Assembly: GCA_964035015.1 (NCBI GenBank)
Contig: OZ036008.1
Coordinates: forward strand, 6,747,504-6,811,503
Direction of reading: 5' to 3'
DNA length: 64,000 nt
From: Corallium rubrum
Lineage: Eukaryota; Cnidaria; Anthozoa; Scleralcyonacea; Coralliidae
Shown: positions 28,071 through 39,111 of the stretch, one piece after another
Layout: every line of letters starts with the position of its first letter
Numbering within the stretch: the stretch's first letter is position 1
The notes under the pieces: generated by a model
What the model was told of the DNA's origin: nothing
Seen by the model: the letters and a program-made list of their open reading frames with translations, nothing else
Database searches by the model: none
Program-made: the position numbers and the translations under genes

Positions 28071-28309
28071 AGTGCTGGGAAACTTAAAGCCTTGAATATG
28101 TTGAAAGCCTTGAAATGAAGAAATATATCTGTTGAAACTACAATACTGAGTATTGTTGTTCTGTGTTATTTAAAATACTAGCAGAATCACAAAATATCAG
28201 TGATGTGCATTACACGTGAATGCCACTGACAGCATATTTATGGCAGGTAAAATGTTGTTTTGGAACACAATGTTGATTATCTCGAGTGATTAATTCTTTG
28301 AAAGTTTTC

Positions 28310-28452
28310 AAGGCGATAATGTATATAGATTATTTTTGTGGAAACACCGCAATGAAAATTATTTATTTGCTAACAGTTTCGGCCTGAGTCAACAGGCTGA
28401 AAGCTTAGCAAACAAATATTTTACGGTGTTTCCACAAAAATAATCTATATGT
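28310..28452. repeat. Penelope-type terminal repeat in palindromic arrangement
   Basis: TTTTTGTGGAAACACCG and its complement flank GGCCTGAGTCAACAGGCTGAAAG, the same block as at 53.4-54.3 kb. Confidence 0.65.
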
Positions 28453-29335
28453 ATATGATCTGGGGTGAGTTGTACAAAGCCAAGATAGCTTATCTAGTTG
28501 ATAAGTTCTAGCTAAAGAACAGCACTAATCATGCTTTGAACAACCTAATATAAAATTTTATCCACTGATAAAATTTTATCCACAGTGGATAAAAGTTAAA
28601 TTGGGTTGTTCAAAGCACCACTAGAGTGGTTCTCTAGCTAGGATTTATCCACCATTTTTTTGTGTGTGTCTGTGCTTTTCACACATTTTCATGCATTTCA
28701 AGTCTATATCTCGTTCTGTACTTAACAGCGGTAGTCACATGTACGCATTGCGTACCTATTTTTGCAATTACAAGCATGCGAGCAAAAAGTTAAAATAGGT
28801 AATTTGTGCATGGCTTCTTTGTCAATATTGTATTTGTAACATATTCTGAAATGCCCCATTCGTAATTTCCATGCTCCTTTTCGTAAAACACTAATGAATA
28901 GTCGAATCTAAGCAGTCTTACTTCGTCTTAGTGATCGAGTCTTACTTAGGTTGGTTGTTGTTGCCACGACTATTTGCCACATATATCTTGCAATGTTTAC
29001 TCTTGCAAATTCACGCATGCGCAAACGTTTGGCAGCGGTGTTGGTCTGATCTGAAACTAGTAGATTTATAACTTTATTGTCTATTAAAATTGTCATTAAA
29101 ATAGCAATAAGTTGGAGAGTTGGGGTGTTTGACAGACACTGATACGATTGTTATTATTAATATAATTAAGAATTGCTTTGAACGAACAATACTAATTGTG
29201 ATTTTATCAAATTTATAGCAGTTCAAAAATTAAGTACATCATATATAGCCGAAACATCAGATGCATATTCTCGACTCGTCTACTTATACTTAATACTTCA
29301 AAAGTTAATGCATCGGGCAATATGTATAATAAGGA

Positions 29336-29339
<4 letters not shown>

Positions 29340-29396
<57 letters not shown>
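29340..29396. repeat. (AT)n microsatellite
   Basis: About 55 bp of AT. A related TATATATATACAGTTGTACGT block is duplicated directly after it. Confidence 0.95.
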
Positions 29397-29400
<4 letters not shown>

Positions 29401-29529
29401 TTGTACGTGCTCCATAATAATTTTTCATATATATATATACAGTTGTACGTACGTGCTCCATAATAATTTTCATGTAGAAATAGTTGCACGTGCAACGCTT
29501 CTTCTAGTAGAAGAAAAACTGTATTATTA

Positions 29530-29740
29530 TTATCTGTGTTCTTTTCACAGAAAAGCAGTAAGCAATCAGGACAAGAATTCAAAAATATCACAACATGCAA
29601 ATAAGCAGAAACATAACATGGACTTTGACAATACAACAATCATCGACAGAGTAGCAAATTGTCATAAACGATTATTTTTAGAAGCATGGCACTCCCAAAG
29701 GAACTCGAATGCAGGCAATGATCAATATGGACATACCTAA
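29530..29740 (+). mobile_element. Penelope-like element C-terminal (GIY-YIG endonuclease) fragment
   Basis: The frame reads QHANKQKHNMDFDNTTIIDR and HKRLFLEAWHSQRNSN up to a stop at 29740. The H-x-MDF-x-N-T-I-x-DR and R-x-FLEAW pattern is typical of the end of Penelope-like GIY-YIG domains. Upstream sequence is not recognisable. Confidence 0.65.
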
Positions 29741-29964
29741 CATTTACATGTCACTTTCTTAGCACATTCATTTACATAATTTTTGAACTGGTATATATAA
29801 AGCTGTTATTGCTTCTTAACATTTTTAACCAACGAAGGTCTAAGTTTTTTGACCGAAACGTCTTTTTATCTTTTTGATAAACGTTGTTATACGTTTTTTA
29901 ATAGTCAGTGTAAACACATTAAAAACTTTTATTATGAATCTTCCTTCCTGCCTGATTTTAATAT

Positions 29965-29965
29965 C

Positions 29966-30002
<37 letters not shown>
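29965..30002. repeat. (AT)n microsatellite
   Basis: Short pure AT run. Confidence 0.9.
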
Positions 30003-30003
<1 letters not shown>

Positions 30004-30124
30004 CAAAAGATGTGTGTAACAAGAATGTTACAAAGCTGGCGTATGGTTCAAGAGTGCTCAATACCATTACTGGTAGAGCAGCTAGACTAATAAAATATTT
30101 GACGTCACTATGTGCGTCATAAGC

Positions 30125-32210
30125 TACGTATGCGTCATTAAGCTATTATTATCAGTGATTCTTATGCTAATGAAGTGAATACCAGCGGTATGAGTCATCG
30201 ATGATTTATAACACGTAATCCAGAAAACAATTTTTTAAATATCTATGTGTAGACAAATTTTTTGTTCTGAAATCATTATGAAATACTATTAAATTATGTA
30301 GTTCCATAATGATTTTAGAACAAAAACTTTGTTTATACTTGGTTTGCATCTGACATCACGGCGGCCATATTGGTGCACAGAAACAATGAAATGGCGGCCA
30401 TATTGGTGCACAATCTTTATCCTATGGGAATTTAACTTTATTCTTATTCAAATATTTTGTATTGTTTTACCACCCCAACGAGGCCAGCGATCACGTGAGT
30501 GAAAACGACCATATATAGTTATTTAAAAATTGTATATAGGATTATGTTGTAATATAAACAAGACGCCCGCTAGGCGTGAACTCGGGCTACTGTGGGCTGG
30601 CACCTTGCAATTGACTGTAGTAGTGGAATATTCATCATAGAGAAAGTCATGGTGGGTATGCTGGTGTACCAAAACATTGATTTGGCAGCCATACTGGTCT
30701 GCCAAAACATTGAAATGGTGTCCATTACTGGTGTACCAAAACAATGAAATGGCAGCCATATTGGTGTACCAAAACAATGAAATAGTGGCCATACTGGTGT
30801 ACCAAAACAATGAAATGGTGGCCAATCAGCCATATTGGTGTACCAAAACAATGAAATAGTGGCAATACAGACTGGTGTACCAAAAGAATGAAATAGTGGC
30901 CAATCGGTCATATTGGTGTACCAAAACAATGAAATAGTGGCCATACTGGTGTACCAAAACAATGAAATAGTGGCCATACTGGTGTACCAAAACAATGAAA
31001 TAGTGGCCAATCAGCCATATTGGTGTACCAAAACAATGAAATAGTGGCAATACAGACTGGTGTACCAAAAGAATGAAATAGTGGCCAATCGGTCATATTG
31101 GTGTACCAAAACAATGAAATAGTGGCCATACTGGTGTACCAAAACAATGAAATAGTGGCCATACTGGTGTACCAAAACAATGAAATAGTGGCCAATCAGC
31201 CATATTGGTGTACCAAAACAATGAAATAGTGGCAATACAGACTGGTGTACCAAAAGAATGAAATAGTGGCCAATCGGTCATATTGGTGTACCAAAACAAT
31301 GAAATAGTGGCCATACTGGTGTACCAAAACAATGAAATGGCAGCCATATTGGTGTACCAAAACAATGAAATAGTGGCCATATTGGTGTACAAAACAATGA
31401 AATAGTGGCCATATTGGTGTAACTAAACATTGAAATGGTGCCATATTGGTGTATCCAAACAATAATACACACTTGATGAAAGTAATGTATAAACTGTTGA
31501 ATAGCATCGACTTTTATTTGCAAGACATCAGTACAATAAATCAATAATAAACAATACAAGCAAAACTGAAGCAAACCACAAATATTAATACAGTTTAAAC
31601 CTCAATACATTTACATACAGCATTCACAGACACAAGTCAGTTCGGTGTATTAAAGACATATGATGTAAAGAAGATGTAAAACACAGCATGTTTACCTTTC
31701 ACTTGCAAGTTGGCTTTATCAACTTTCTTTGATCTTTGATTTACAGCACTTGAGCAATATTTTTCAGTACAATTTAATTAATAACACATGTATAAAATTG
31801 ATCGAGAACACATTGATCGAGAGTTGATCGAGTACTACACATTTTCAGCGTACGGTTATCGAGATCGCGGAAGGTCTACTATAGTATAAAAGCATTGCGA
31901 GCGTGTTTATCATTAAAACACAAATTCACAAGTTTCGAACAACACAACCAAAGGCGTCAGGAGACTCAGGAGAAGAAAAAACTCGCCATTCCTGCATGAA
32001 AATCCGCCATGAAACAGCATTTGAGCTGTGACGTCAGAAGTGTCACATGCCTCAGTTTCGCAAAGCCTGTCGGGGCAATATCGCGACCCCAAAAAACACT
32101 AACAAAACCGAAACCTAGACTCGGCTACCACAGGTAGCCCGAGTAATAATCGATGACTCACACCGCTGGTATTCACTCCATTACCATAGTAATATTACAT
32201 ATAAAGACCA
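30125..32210. mobile_element. Composite inverted-repeat element hosting the 33-bp minisatellite
   Basis: The ends at about 30145-30205 (GTGAATACCAGCGGT, GAGTCATCGATGATT) recur inverted at 32148-32205. A second inner pair (CTCGGGCTAC...) lies near 30580 and 32145. Confidence 0.6.
30655..31465. repeat. 33-bp minisatellite with a 185-bp higher-order period
   Basis: Units like CATACTGGTGTACCAAAACA + ATGAAATAGTGGC occur more than 20 times. The variant block GCCAATCAGCCATATTGG recurs every 185 bp (near 30822, 31007 and 31192). Confidence 0.93.
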
Positions 32211-32353
32211 TATAAGGGTTAGAGAATGGTCACGTGTGCTCTATGGGACATAGAGTCCCAAGAGTTAGATTGGTTACAACCACGAACTTTCAATTTTAAC
32301 TATAAATGTGTGTTTTTTTGCGTCTAGCACGTTTAAGTGACTCTATTGATTAG

Positions 32354-32648
32354 TGACTCTATATACAGTGTGTATAAAAAACAACTGAACCCTTGGAAAA
32401 CAACCTATTGCAGTAGTTTGAAAGCCCTAAAACCGCTGCGTTATAAATTAATCAGCACATAAGTTAAACAGGAAGAGAAAAAGCTTTTAAATACTTTCAC
32501 CATGCATACACTTCAAGTTATCTTAATTTCCCAGTTGTATAAGACCGCGTGTTTTACGCATCTGTGGGTTCAGCGGAGTGCTTAGGGCTTTCAAACTACT
32601 ACAATAGGTTGTTTTCTAAGGGTTCAGGTTTTTTTGATACACACTGTA
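32354..32648. mobile_element. Mariner-like MITE, ACAGTGTGTATMAAAA ends
   Basis: The left end (ACAGTGTGTATAAAAAACAA) and right end (TTTTTTTGATACACACTGT) are inverted and share AGGGCTTTCAAACTACT over about 75 bp. A TA is present at each border. Confidence 0.85.
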
Positions 32649-33046
32649 GAGAGTTCACTGTGCTATGACAAATAAAACAAAATATCTTTGCAGTGGACTC
32701 CATGCTACACTTATGTATATAATTGAATAAACTGCTTGAATAAACAGCACTGTCTTCGCAGAGGTCCACCTTGAGGATGAACCAATCAGAGAACGCTTAA
32801 TTTATTCATCAAACTATACTTGATCCGCGGATCATATTCATAATAAAGTTGGTCACGCTGTCGACAACAGAAACTTTTATGTCAATGGAGTACTTCAACA
32901 GGAGATTTCCGAACGAAATTCAGCGATTTATTTTTCGAGGTTTCCCCAATATTTAGTGTGGATTTTCCTAAGTGTTGGACGAAATAGCATAGAGGAGTTG
33001 CCTTTGGGATTCAACGTTTGACAAAAAAAACATGTAGGACTGAATA

Positions 33047-33350
33047 ACTGTCGAAAAGTTACAGTAGAAATGACCCTATATAAGAGTAATAACGAAAATA
33101 AGGGTTGAAATGACTCCTTCAAAAGAGTAGAAATGACGCTGCGAAAGAGTCAAAATAACTACCCTTGAAATGGTCAAAATGACTCCTTAAAAGGAGTGCA
33201 AATGATTCTTCGGAAGAGTAGGATTAGGAGTCAAACCGAGTGTAACCGACTCCTTAGAAGGAGCGAAAACGAGCTCGTTTGGAGGTGCCGTTCTTGGCTC
33301 ACAAAAACGACTCCTTTGAAGGGGTCGAAACGACTCTTTTGAATTTACAG
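33047..33350. repeat. Array of GACTCCTTnnAAGGAGT mini-hairpins
   Basis: At least eight short self-complementary units (GACTCCTTCAAAAGAGT, GACTCCTTAAAAGGAGT, GACTCCTTAGAAGGAG and others) are spaced about 25-40 bp apart with AAATGA linkers. No coding is seen. Confidence 0.7.
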
Positions 33351-33370
33351 TGTATATAGATTAGTGGTCT

Positions 33371-33679
33371 TTACAGTCAAAATGGAAATACCTTCCCACT
33401 TGTGTATTACTACAATTTCTGTAGCCGCTACTGAAAGCGCGAGGAAAGTCTAGTGATAAAAGTCCCCAGTTCTTGATGTATATTCATCTGTTGGTAACGA
33501 TTTGAGAAAAAGATCCACTATATTATGATTAAATGCCATTTAAAGCTAAATTATACTATTTATGTACAGTTTTCAACAAAAATATTTCTCAGGCTTCGGG
33601 AGTGGCTACGAAAATACAGGAATACACAACGAACTACAGAAGAATTGAAGTGGGAAGGTATTTCCATTTTGACTGTAAT
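33371..33679. mobile_element. MITE family D, copy 1
   Basis: The inverted ends TTACAGTCAAAATGGAAATA and complement extend through CCTTCCCACTT. They enclose GTAGCCGCTAC/GTAGTGGCTAC-like and TACAGAA words. Confidence 0.85.
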
Positions 33680-34299
33680 AAACCAGTTTCGCGACTACAT
33701 GTATCGTTTCTTTTGGAAGCGAACGCGTTGCAGCCTTTAGTATTTTATTCTGGTTAATGCCAGACGATTTTACTTGTCATTGGAACAGTGCCCAAGAGCC
33801 GACTATTACGCCTACTAATTTTTACACAGAACCGGACACTAACGGCGTACGCAAGGGAAATTTACTCGATTAACCATAATCTCAAGTGGCAATCAAGTCT
33901 ACCGTTATATCTCTAAGAAATGTTTTGAGTAATTATAAATGATATTTTAATAGGCAAAAGTGAGTGGGAAAAAGGCTAAGGTTTGTCAGGGTCAAAGTAA
34001 AACTTTTGGAGTAAAAGTCTAGGATAGAAGCATAGAGCTTCGAATCAGAAAAACGTGATATATTGAATAAACGAAGTGGGATGATTATGATGAATTATAT
34101 AGTTAGTTGAAAGTGCACGCGTCTGGCTGGAACACGGAAACTGGGGTCAGTGGAGGCAGTACCGCCCACTATAATGGGGCGTCTTGAGCAGGGGCGTATT
34201 GAGCAGGGGGGGGGATGTCACATCAAACACACACACACATACTTTTCAATAAACGTATCGATGAACTTGTGGGAAAATTGAGCTGAGCAAGAATTTGTG

Positions 34300-34405
34300 G
34301 GAACATCACGTTTATTCATTACTGCTGAGCTTCCGACCTGTTGGCTCAGGCTTTCATCAGAGTAAATGCCAACATCGTGTTGGCTCACGTCATTTCCACA
34401 AAAAT
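34300..34405 (-). repeat. Penelope-type terminal repeat fragment
   Basis: The minus strand reads CTCTGATGAAAGCCTGAGCC then AACAGGTCGGAAGC, with GTTGGCTCACGTCATTT on the other side. It is a diverged copy of the 53.4 kb block. Confidence 0.6.
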
Positions 34406-34909
34406 AACTACACAACCAGAATCACGTGAGGACACAGTACCGAGAATCTTTCACAAATTCGACGACTGAAGCCGGAGTCAACCAATCAAAAGCTTAAAGC
34501 AGTAAATAACAAACATGATGTCACCACAAATTCTCACGCTCAATATTACAATTTGCCATCATACAAACATACAGAGGGATACTATCAGTTGTTGGTAAAA
34601 TTCAGCTGGTTAGTAATACAAACAGGCTTGCTAAACCCACTCAGAAAGGTCACTGTATGCCAGTTTACTAGAGAACGAACACGTAACAGGTTGTTGACAA
34701 CTTGTATATAACAAGGTTGTTAACTCCAACTCAGTTGGCCAGTAATACAAACAGGCGCTTGCTAAAGGCTCCCAACCCACTCAGAAAGGTCACCGTATGC
34801 CAGTTTACTAGAGAACGAACATGTAACAGGTTGTTGACAACTTGTATATAAGGTTGTTAACTCCAACGGACTTGTGACAAGTTGTTGCAACTTATTACCG
34901 CTCTGCAAC

Positions 34910-35134
34910 TTACAGTCAAAACGAAAATACCTTCTCACTTTTGCTTCTGTCGTTAGTTGTGTATTACTGTATTTCTGTATTTCTGTCGCTAATTCTTGAT
35001 GTATATTCGTCTGTTGGTATCGACTTGGGATAAACAAAAAAATTATTAGGCTTCGGTAGCGGCTACAGAAATACAGTAATACGCAACGAACTACAGAAGA
35101 AGAAGGTGGGAAGGTATTTCCATTTTGACCGTAA
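34910..35134. mobile_element. MITE family D, copy 2
   Basis: The ends TTACAGTCAAAACGAAAATA and TTTCCATTTTGACCGTAA share TTCTTGATGTATATTCGTCT with copy 1. Confidence 0.75.
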
Positions 35135-35212
35135 CAAGTTATTACAAGGTTGACGACAACATGCAGGCTAATTGCATTGGCTTGTTAAAGTGGTTCTCTG
35201 ATGAAACTATTG

Positions 35213-35660
35213 CCGGTAATATAAAGTGGTTATATAAAGCTGGTAATATAAAGTGGTTATATAAAGCTGGTAATATAAAGTGGTTATATAAAGCTGGTAA
35301 TATAAAGTGGTTGTATAAAGCTGGTAATATAAAGTGGTTATATAAAGCTGGTAATATAAAGTGGTTATATAAAGCTGGTAATATAAAGTGGTTGTATAAA
35401 GCCAGTAATATAAAGTGGTTATATAAAGCCGGTAATATAAAGTGGTTGTATAAAGCCGGTAATATAAAGTGGTTATATAAAGCCGGTAATATAAAGTGGT
35501 TATATAAAGTCGGTAATATAAAGTGGTTATATAAAGCCGGTAATATAAAGTGGTTATATAAAGCCGGTAATATAAAGTGGTTATATAAAGCCGGTAATAT
35601 AAAGTGGTTATATAAAGCCGGTAATATAAAGTGGTTATATAAAGTCGGTAATATAAACCG
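35213..35660. repeat. 27-bp minisatellite in frame over about 16 copies
   Basis: The unit GGTAATATAAAGTGGTTATA + TAAAGCC repeats with little divergence. As 27 is divisible by 3 and no stop falls in one frame, it yields a 179-codon ORF of AGNIKWLYK repeats. It is judged noncoding: no gene context, and the unit resembles the TAAAGTGGTTCTCT ends of the adjacent MITE. Confidence 0.93.
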
Positions 35661-35664
35661 GTAA

Positions 35665-36388
35665 CTTTAAAGTGGTTCTCTTTTGAAAATATTGCCTAAT
35701 ATTTCTGCATAATCCTACAGTAGTGGCAATAGAAGCCTTTGGAAAAATATTGAGCAGTTCATTTCCTAACTTTTAATACCAATTCATTTGATAAGTTCCT
35801 CGAAAAATTGCTAACTTCCGCGAAATGTTGGCAACTTCCTTGGTGTTAGCTTGGGAATTGACCAATCACGTTCTGCTTAGTAATTAAATAACCAATAGGA
35901 TGAAAGCAGGAAGTGCAAAGAAGTTTGAATTGGCAATTTGTCAACGAACTTCATCACTCATCAAATGAATTGGTAGAATGAATTGTTCAACTTACGAAAT
36001 GAATAGTTCAACTTTTTTCGGAACGCTTCTATCATTCCTAAATTCGTTGAAGAAAAGGTGGTATTTTACGTGTAAAGTTTGTGTTTTGGAGCGCCGCCAT
36101 TAAATTGGCCAAGCTTGAGAAGAATGAGTCGAGAAAGCTTATGACGTCATAGCCTCAACAACAACAAAAGATCATTGTTGTTGTCAGCAAAAGAGTCATT
36201 GAGGCTATGACGTCAAAAGCTACTTTAATGGCGGCGCTCCAAAATACGAACTTTACACGTAGAATATCACCTTTTCTTCAACGAATTTTGGAATGAAACT
36301 TCGCACAATTACCAACTATACCAAAATATCTTTAGGATTATGCAAAAACATTGCCAACAATATTTTCAACAGAGAACCACTTTAAATT
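35665..36388. mobile_element. Inverted-repeat element with AAAGTGGTTCTCT ends and a nested palindrome
   Basis: The ends AAAGTGGTTCTCTTTTGAAA and AACAGAGAACCACTTT pair, as do inner GCATAATCCTA/TAGGATTATGC blocks. A nested palindrome at 36045-36290 has ACACGTAAAGTT... arms and GGAGCGCCGCCATTAAA. Confidence 0.8.
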
Positions 36389-36424
36389 AAATCACAACTT
36401 GTTAACTTGCTGCAAGCTTGTTGC

Positions 36425-37050
36425 GAACACATCACTTCGGCTTCTGTATATAGTTGGTTGTGTATTACTGTACTTCTGTAGCCGCTACTGAAGCACGAGG
36501 AAAGTCTAGCGATAAAGTCGCCAATTCTGGATGTATACTCGTCTGTTGGTATCGACTTGGGATAAACATCCTTTGTATTATGAATAAAGCCATATAAAGC
36601 CAAATTGTACTATTTATGTCGGTAGCGGCTACAGTAATAGTGACTTTAAGAAAACACAACGACTACGACTACGGCAACGTGTTTGAACAATAGATTTTTT
36701 TGTCATAAACAAAGAGCTTTTGCAAATGACGGTCCCAAGAGTAATGTAGAAAAGGCACTTTTACGTTGTAAAGACAACGCGGAACCTGAATCACTGCAGA
36801 AGCCTGGTAAAGCTTAACCTTACTCTCGCGACTAACATAGATTGAACAAGTGCATCTCTTCAAGAATTTAAGAACAAGGCGAGTCGGTGCGATTCTGTAT
36901 CTTGAAATTTGGATGTACAATACACCACCATTAATATCACTGCTAAACTTTCTACCGTAGCCGTAGTCCGTTGTCTGAATCTTAAAGTCCCTAATACGCA
37001 ACGAACTACAGAAGAAGTGCATGGGAAGGTATTTCCATTTTGACTGTAAA
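36425..37050. mobile_element. MITE family D copy 3 interrupted by another MITE
   Basis: The left part matches copy 1 (CTGTAGCCGCTACTGAA), and the right end GGTATTTCCATTTTGACTGT is at about 37029-37048. The insert 36632-36990 has its own ends (GACTTTAAGAAAACACAACG and complement) flanked by TAATA repeats. Confidence 0.75.
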
Positions 37051-37254
37051 GATGTGAGACTTTTACGCGTCAAATATAAATGAAGAATAAACTCGGGTGA
37101 CTTCCAGGACTAACGGGACAAAAAATCAGCACAAATAAATCCGTTGAATAAAACATGCCGGAGTCGTCTACAATTTTTGCAATCATTAATTACAATTGAG
37201 TCCGTACAAAGCAAGGGACATATTAGCCGTCAGATTTAAATCGAAATCTGATAG

Positions 37255-37545
37255 TAAGGTTGGAGTACTGTGGAAATTATTGAACGAGAGACTTCGGCTC
37301 TTTTCTCTCTGACGAAGGTCCTTCCCAATCTTACTATATTTCAATTTGTATTTCAACACTGCCTTCGCAGCACACTACTTTTTTAGTCATAGTCATGCAC
37401 GTTTCTCTCTGACGAAGGGCCTTCGCTCGAAACGTTAGACTCCTACGTTCTCTGTTTCGGCAGTATATCTAACCTTACTATATTTCGATTGTTGTTTCTA
37501 CACTGCCTACACAGCACGCTACTCTTATTACACTTTTTTAGTCAT
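37255..37545 (+). repeat. Tandem Penelope-type terminal repeats with hammerhead-like cores
   Basis: Two copies of CTCTGACGAAGG(G)... lie at about 37298 and 37411. The second continues GCTCGAAACGTTAGACTCCT, TTTCGGCAGTATATCTAACC and ACACTGCCTACACAGCACGC. Confidence 0.65.
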
Positions 37546-38250
37546 ATATAGTTGTCTTAAAGTTGTCTTATAGTTGTCTTTTTTAGTCTTATAATTGCTT
37601 TCTAATTATATAGGAAAGCAAAACGGTGGCTATCAGAAGAGACTGGAAGCGTCAATTCAAGAGTGCCTGTCCCCCGTTTTTTTTCCCGTTTTAACACTCC
37701 TACGCCTGCCACAATGGTGGATAACCAAGAAGTCTTTATAATGGTGTGCGGCACGCATATCGGAGCGACAATTAAAACATAACTGGAGCGTTTTTGATTA
37801 TTGAAAGACGATACGTCTTTCCTGTTTGGAAAAAACCAGCCGAAATCTCTGTAAAACTACATTCTTGAACGGGGGAGAAAGTCGGTGAAAAGATTACGAC
37901 ATTCCGCTATCTACTAAACTTAAGATTTACTTATTCCTGAGCACATGTATAGAGTTTCATTATGAGATACGATAGTATGGCTAAATTAGAGCTAAATCTT
38001 AACTTTTAAAGAGTAAGAAATAATTTTATCCAAACTGATTAAACTGAAACAGCCAAAACGTAATTTGCGGTAATGAGTTGTCCGACTCCCCTGGATATGT
38101 TGCTGTGTCGTCTGTATAGGAAACTGAACCTCAGATTAAAAATTGGGGATTTTTTTTATTAGATATTGTTATCGTATAACGTCATACAGTTGTATAATAT
38201 AAGACTTTCAATCATGGCTTGCTCGCAGTTCAAACTAACAGTTCACGAAA
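37546..38250. other. Intergenic stretch without recognised features
   Basis: A few short direct repeats (AGTTGTCTTA) near 37550-37590 are followed by unique-looking AT-rich sequence. No exon with conserved features was found on either strand. Confidence 0.5.
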
Positions 38251-38464
38251 GCATATCTACTTCGACTATAAAACAGGTAAATATTTGAAAAATAACTGTT
38301 CTTGCAGTTCGACTATAGTCAATGTAATTATAGTGTGCTGCATAGCCAGTGTTTTAGATAGAGCGAAATGAAATGGTAGTAAAGGTGAATTAATACGAGC
38401 TACAAATTGCTTCAACATTGTTGCATTGCAAGTTAAAAGTGTTGTTGCACGTATTACCACCCAT

Positions 38465-38610
38465 CTCAGGCCACGTCCACAGGTACGTTTTCCTAGCGTT
38501 TTCATATTGTTTCAGGTAATGAGACCATTGTTTTCTGCTCCCCTGAGGACCAAGAACAATATAAAAACGTTATGAAAACGCATATGTGTGGACGTGGTCT
38601 CAAACATTGT
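38465..38610. mobile_element. Palindromic MITE, CCACGTCCACA ends
   Basis: GGCCACGTCCACAGGTACGT and GCATATGTGTGGACGTGGTC pair, with inner CGTTTTCATA/TATGAAAACG-type blocks. Confidence 0.75.
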
Positions 38611-38894
38611 CACGTAACAAAAATTTTTTGTTGCATGTTGCAGCAAGTAGAACTGGAGTCTACTTTTTCAACAAATTTTTTCAACTTGCAACAAAATCAT
38701 TGTTTGTATTACAACAACAACAACAACAACAACATCAACAGTAGCACTGTTACATATTGTTCTCCTTATCACGTGACCTCCTTTTGAGGTATGGATTTAT
38801 GACGGAAGAAACGGATGTTTTTATGACATGTGCAAGGACAAAAGAGCTATTCTATTTTACTATACTAAAGTTGTAAAACCCATCTATTAAACTT

Positions 38895-38975
38895 TACAAG
38901 CACCACCACCACCACCACCACCACCACCTTCACCTTCACCATCACCACCATCGTCGCCACCACCACCCACATAAA
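38895..38975. repeat. (CAC)n-rich microsatellite upstream of the cytokine-like gene
   Basis: CACCACCAC runs grading into CACCTTCACC and CACCATCACC, about 140 bp 5' of the start codon. Confidence 0.9.
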
Positions 38976-39111
38976 TGTTAAATATATGAACATTTACAAA
39001 TTGCAATAAATTAAATAACCAGTCTTCAGGACTATTTTTAACTTCCAAGATTCAATACTGAAAGATTTTGTTTTATTTATTGTTAGATATTTTGGCCAAT
39101 TGTCACAAAAC

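Noticed and set aside
30523-31574. CRISPR-like array of GGTGTACCAAAACAATGAAA repeats
   Set aside because: The so-called spacers are themselves repeated with a 185-bp period, so it is a higher-order minisatellite.
36669-37073. 134-codon minus-strand ORF
   Set aside because: It spans the junction of two nested MITEs and shows no recognisable protein features.
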